DNA from: Hyphomicrobiales bacterium
Lineage (GTDB): Bacteria > Pseudomonadota > Alphaproteobacteria > Rhizobiales > Phreatobacteraceae
Direction: 5' to 3'
Assembly: GCA_017304475.1 (NCBI GenBank)
Contig: JAFKKV010000012.1
Span: forward strand, 124,001 to 188,000
DNA length: 64,000 nt
Part shown: one piece after another, positions 60,800 through 64,000 of the stretch
Layout: each line of letters begins with the position of its first letter
How positions within the stretch are numbered: the stretch's first letter is position 1
Notes under the pieces: generated by a model
Told to the model about the DNA's origin: nothing
Database searches by the model: none
What the model saw: the letters and a program-made list of their open reading frames with translations, nothing else
Made by a program: the position numbers and the translations under genes

Positions 60800-62425
60800 T
60801 CAGGCCGAAACCGGCTTCACGTCATACATGTCGAGCATCCAGCCGGCCGCGGTCAGCGGCAATTTCGACAGGTTGCTGCGCACGGCGATCTGGTAGACCG
60901 GCTGGAACAGCATGATCAGGTTGGCCTGATCGACCAGCCGCTTCTGATATTCGACCCAGAGATCGGCCTGTTTCTTGGCGTCGGTCTCGGCCGCGGCGTC
61001 GCGGACGAGCTTGGTGACGTCGGCCGGCACCTCCCAGTGCACGCGCCGGGCGACGCGTTCGACGGTGGCGGCCGCCCAGAGCAGGTTCTCCACCGCCGGC
61101 GGGTTCCAGAAGGTCAGCAGGCCGCCTTGCGCCTTGTTGCCGGTATAAGTGGTGCGCAGGTTGACCTGATCCATCGGATTGAGCTTGGCGCGGATATTGA
61201 CCCGGGCGAGGTCGGCCTGGATCTTCTGCGCCAGCGTCTGATAGGTCACGCCGGCGATCGCGGCATTGCCATAGGCGATCTCGAATTCGAAACCGTCGGC
61301 CAGGCCCGCGCCCTGCAGCAATTGCTTGGCCTTGTCGAGATCCTGCCGGAAGCCGATCTGCTTGGCGATTTCCTCGGTCGATCCGGAGACGCCGATGGGC
61401 AGGAAATGCGCCGGGTGCAGCGCGGCGCCGCCGAGCAGGTTCTTGATGATGCCGTCATAGTCGATGGCATAACCGATCGCCTGGCGGGCGCCCTTCTGCG
61501 CCAGGGCCTTGTTGTATTCGACCTCCTGGGTCACCGCCATATAGACGAAGTCCAGGCTGGTGAGCGCTTCCAGGCGCAGGTTCGGATCGGCCTTGATGGT
61601 CGAAACCTGCTCGGGGATCAGGTTGAAGGCGATGTCGATATCGCCACGCCGGATCGACAGGAGCTGGGCGGCGCTATCGCCGATATGGCGGATGATCACC
61701 CGCTCGAAGGGCGGCTTGCCGCGCCAGTAATTGTCGTTGCGGGCGAACTGGATCTGGGCGCCGCGTTCCCAGCGGGTCAGCCGGTAGGCGCCGGTGCCGG
61801 CCGAGTTCTCGTTCAGCCAGGTGGTCGCCTTGTCCTTGGTCTTGGCCTCTCGGCTGGCGTCGCCGCCATGCTGCTCGACGAGCTTTCGGTCATAGACCAC
61901 GAAACCGGGCGCGGCGATGATGGTGAGCAGCGGCTGGGTCGGGTCCTTCAGGATGATGTCGACGGTCTTGGCATCGACGATCTCGGTGCGGTCGACATGC
62001 GAGATATATTGCGAGGTCTGGTCGCCGAGATGGAGCACGCGGTCCATCGACCATTTGACGTCCTCGGCGGTCATCGGATTGCCGCTGGCGAATTTGACGT
62101 TCTCGCGCAGCGTGAAGCGCCAGCCCTTGCCGTCGGGCGTGCGGTCCCATTTGGTGGCGAGCGACGGGCGAATGGTGATGTAGTCGCCGGGCGCCATGGT
62201 GACGAGCATGTCGTAGGCGGCGAGCAGCGTCATCGGCGGCGTGTATTGCGCCTGGCGCGCCGGATCGAGTGTGATCGTGTCGCTGATGTCGATGCCGATC
62301 ACCAGCGTGTTCCTGCGCGTCTGGGCGTAGACGCGTTCGGGCAGGCCCGCCGCGATCGCGGCACCGCCAATGCCGAGCAGCTTCATCAGCTCGCGCCGCG
62401 ACATCCAACCCTTTTCGAAGGCCAT
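60800..62425 (-). CDS. ABC transporter substrate-binding protein, family 5 (DppA/OppA-like), Tat-exported
   Basis: 541 residues. Twin-arginine signal MSRRELMKLLGIGGAAIAAG, then the SBP family 5 fold: LATKWDRTPDGKGWRFTLRE, FASGNPMTAEDVKWSMDRVL, AQKGARQAIGYAIDYDGIIK. It is the receptor expected for the DppBC-DF system, which has no binding protein of its own, about 6.5 kb away. An AGGGAG site precedes the ATG, and a LacI-type palindrome shared with dppB lies 59-76 bp upstream. The ligand is unknown. Confidence 0.93.
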   Translation of the reverse strand: MAFEKGWMSRRELMKLLGIGGAAIAAGLPERVYAQTRRNTLVIGIDISDTITLDPARQAQYTPPMTLLAAYDMLVTMAPGDYITIRPSLATKWDRTPDGKGWRFTLRENVKFASGNPMTAEDVKWSMDRVLHLGDQTSQYISHVDRTEIVDAKTVDIILKDPTQPLLTIIAAPGFVVYDRKLVEQHGGDASREAKTKDKATTWLNENSAGTGAYRLTRWERGAQIQFARNDNYWRGKPPFERVIIRHIGDSAAQLLSIRRGDIDIAFNLIPEQVSTIKADPNLRLEALTSLDFVYMAVTQEVEYNKALAQKGARQAIGYAIDYDGIIKNLLGGAALHPAHFLPIGVSGSTEEIAKQIGFRQDLDKAKQLLQGAGLADGFEFEIAYGNAAIAGVTYQTLAQKIQADLARVNIRAKLNPMDQVNLRTTYTGNKAQGGLLTFWNPPAVENLLWAAATVERVARRVHWEVPADVTKLVRDAAAETDAKKQADLWVEYQKRLVDQANLIMLFQPVYQIAVRSNLSKLPLTAAGWMLDMYDVKPVSA

Positions 62426-62483
62426 TATCGTTTCTCCCTGGATCGTGGTGTTGCGCCAAGGTTCGAGCCCGGCTGCGTTTGTT

Positions 62484-62501
62484 CTTTGGATCGATCTAAA
62501 T
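62484..62501. promoter_or_regulatory. LacI-type operator candidate upstream of the family 5 binding-protein gene
   Basis: CTTTGGATCGATCTAAAT matches the dppB-upstream site at 15 of 18 positions, keeps the central CG and is itself a palindrome except for two pairs. It lies in the 195-bp region between maoC and the binding-protein gene. Confidence 0.6.
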
Positions 62502-62620
62502 CATCGGCGCGAAAAAGTTCCCTGCCACCCTCGCCGATGTGGGACGCGAACTTTGCGTCGGGCCGCAGCCCCCGTCAATCCGCGCAATGACGCAAGGACA
62601 GGAGGCCGTACAATCCCGGC

Positions 62621-63109
62621 TCAGGCCGGGGTCTCTCCTTGCAGCTTCAGCCGGGTCAGCAGGGCGGTCTCGCCGTCCTGGACCACCGCGCCGTGCTGGT
62701 TGGTGACCGTGAAGCCGAGCGTCGAGATGCCGCGATCGCCCTTGCTGGTGAGGCGCTTGGCCTTGACCTCGACCGTGACGCCGATGCGGTCGCCGGCCAG
62801 GATCGGGCCCTTGAAGTTCCAGTTCCAGCCGAGGGATGCCACCGCCATGATGCGCACCGAGGATCGGTTCTTCAGGCCGTCGGCCATGGCGAGGCCGAGC
62901 AGGCCGTGGGCGACGCGGGCCTGGAAGCCCTGGGAGCGGGCAAACTCGTCATCCATGTGCAGGTCGAAGAAGTCGCCGGAGAGGCCGGCGAAACCGACGA
63001 TATGGGCGTCGGTGATGACGATGTGGCCGGTCCGGTAGTGGTCGCCGACCTGCAGGTCCTCGAACCAATATTCGCCGGGCTGAAGCAGCCTCGGCCGTTC
63101 CGTGGTCAT
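62621..63109 (-). CDS. MaoC-family dehydratase, second copy
   Basis: 162 residues, hot-dog fold. YWFEDLQVGDHYRTGHIVIT, FAGLSGDFFDLHMDDEFARS (Asp...His hydratase motif) and ARVAHGLLGLAMADGL define it. It is similar in kind to the MaoC at 47452-47892 but clearly divergent. The long frame extends to 63412 inside the SDR gene; the ATG at 63109 is the natural start, 11 bp after the SDR stop, so the two genes form a pair. Confidence 0.9.
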   Translation of the reverse strand: MTTERPRLLQPGEYWFEDLQVGDHYRTGHIVITDAHIVGFAGLSGDFFDLHMDDEFARSQGFQARVAHGLLGLAMADGLKNRSSVRIMAVASLGWNWNFKGPILAGDRIGVTVEVKAKRLTSKGDRGISTLGFTVTNQHGAVVQDGETALLTRLKLQGETPA

Positions 63110-63120
63110 GGCAATCCCCG

Positions 63121-63894
63121 TCACAGCTTGGAAATGGACAACCCGCCGTCGACATGGATGACCTCGCCGGTCGAATAGGCGAGCGCGCCGCTTGCCAGCG
63201 TCGCGACCGCCCGGCCGACATCCTCGGGCTCGCCCCAGCGCGCGATCGGCGAGAAGCCCTCGGCGAACATCCGGTCGTAACGTTCCTTGGCGACCGCGGT
63301 CATGCTGGTGCGGATGACGCCCGGGCGGACCTCGTAGGCGTGGACACCTTCGCCGGCGAGCCGCAACGCGAAGACCTTGCTCATCATGCTGAGCCCGATC
63401 TTGGAGATGCAATATTCCGCGCGGTCGGGCGAGGCGGCCTCGGCGTTCATCGAGGAAATGGTGATGATGCTGCGGAAGCCGCCGGCGGGCGAAAGCGTCA
63501 TGCGTTTCGCCACGGCCTGGGTCAGGAAGAAGGGGCCGCGCAGGTTGGTTCCGATCAGCCGGTCGAAACTGTCGGGCGAGACGTCGAAAATGTCGCCGCG
63601 TGTCTTCACGGATATGCCGGCATTGTTGACCAGGCAGTCGATGCGGCCGAAGGCCGACCAGGCGGCCTCCACCAGGGCGGCCTGGCCCGGGAGGTCGGCG
63701 ATGTCGCCGGGCACGGCCTTCACCGCGACGCCACGGGCCTTGATGGCTTCGCGCGTCTCGTCGAGGTCGGGCGAGGCGGCGAGGTCATTGACCACGAGAT
63801 CGAATTTTCGATCGGCCAGGGCCAGCGCGATGGCGCGGCCGATGCCACGTCCGGCCCCGGTGACGAAGGCAACCTGTGATGGGTGCTGGGCCAT
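63121..63894 (-). CDS. SDR-family NAD(P)-dependent oxidoreductase (FabG-like)
   Basis: 257 residues. FVTGAGRGIGRAIALALADR binds the cofactor; LVNNAGIS, the Ser in ITISSMNAEAA, and YCISK give the catalytic site; EVIHVDGGLSISK ends it. It probably oxidises a 3-hydroxyacyl-CoA or cyclic alcohol next to MaoC. The ATG at 63894 after AGGACAGGG is preferred to 63927. Confidence 0.93.
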   Translation of the reverse strand: MAQHPSQVAFVTGAGRGIGRAIALALADRKFDLVVNDLAASPDLDETREAIKARGVAVKAVPGDIADLPGQAALVEAAWSAFGRIDCLVNNAGISVKTRGDIFDVSPDSFDRLIGTNLRGPFFLTQAVAKRMTLSPAGGFRSIITISSMNAEAASPDRAEYCISKIGLSMMSKVFALRLAGEGVHAYEVRPGVIRTSMTAVAKERYDRMFAEGFSPIARWGEPEDVGRAVATLASGALAYSTGEVIHVDGGLSISKL

Positions 63895-64000
63895 GCCCTG
63901 TCCTCGACTTCCGCCGGTCGCTGTCACGCGCCGGCTCTCCCTTGGCGATCACGCGGCGGTATCGGCTCCAGCGAAGCGTGATCCGCCTGTTCTTGGCTAT
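63895..64000. other. Right-edge region upstream of the SDR gene
   Basis: 106 bp without a convincing gene. An 8-bp inverted pair, GATCACGC (63947-63954) and GCGTGATC (63976-63983), with a 21-bp spacer could be an operator for the SDR-maoC pair or the terminator of a gene beyond the edge. Confidence 0.35.

Noticed and set aside
60740-62590. 616-codon plus-strand frame opposite the family 5 binding protein
   Set aside because: Antisense shadow; begins in an intergenic repeat and hairpin, no recognisable domain.

Overview
The window is GC-rich, tightly packed bacterial DNA. Gene content, frequent Tat-type signal peptides and two dispersed inverted-repeat families suggest an alphaproteobacterium, probably Hyphomicrobiales (Rhizobiales); the genus cannot be fixed from sequence alone. 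No rRNA, tRNA, CRISPR array, phage gene or intact insertion sequence was found. Almost everything is accessory catabolism, transport and local regulation.

Layout. (1) 1-5843: a sugar-acid type cluster: 5' end of an IlvD/Edd dehydratase, a TctABC tripartite transporter and a PdxA2-type dehydrogenase on the minus strand, divergent from a COG4091 SAF-domain oxidoreductase. (2) 5943-9804: the homogentisate branch of tyrosine degradation (hmgA, fahA, maiA) with a divergent MarR regulator and two operator-like direct repeats between them. (3) 10011-24162: an IclR regulator; a seven-gene minus-strand set (CMD/AhpD-like, SDR, GST-like, double EthD, MBL-fold, KstD-like flavoprotein, Old Yellow Enzyme); a divergent branched-chain-type ABC transporter with a fused LivM-LivG; and a GntR regulator. 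This looks like an undescribed pathway for a cyclic ketone or enone. (4) 24179-26671: NikR, a BtuF-like binding protein without a signal peptide, and a DenD-like D-erythronate dehydrogenase. (5) 26982-33257: an IorAB-like molybdenum hydroxylase followed without a real gap by fccAB and soxXYZA. soxB and soxCD are absent here and SoxY has an unusual C-terminus. (6) 33537-45271: a NodT-MdtABC-type RND efflux operon with two permeases, then a secreted proline-rich OmpA-family protein with a textbook terminator. (7) 45354-63894: a second large catabolic region: NTF2-like protein, acyl-CoA dehydrogenase, MaoC, catabolic AroE, CoA-transferase and a dipeptide-type ABC transporter (minus); a LacI regulator; a plus-strand operon of enoyl-CoA hydratase, Gfo/Idh, D-2-hydroxyacid dehydrogenase and LigI-like amidohydrolase, then a TctC-type binding protein; and a minus-strand family 5 binding protein, MaoC and SDR.

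How it works together. In region 7 two closely related 18-bp palindromes lie upstream of dppB and of the distant binding-protein gene. This suggests that the LacI protein co-regulates a split transporter and the CoA-linked genes around it. In region 3 the transporter and the redox enzymes are divergent from one 380-bp control region with two palindromic elements. The most interesting candidates are the region 3 redox island, the soxB-less Sox/Fcc/Mo-hydroxylase cluster, the LacI regulon with a 32-codon leader ORF before dppB, and the MBL protein with an altered metal motif.
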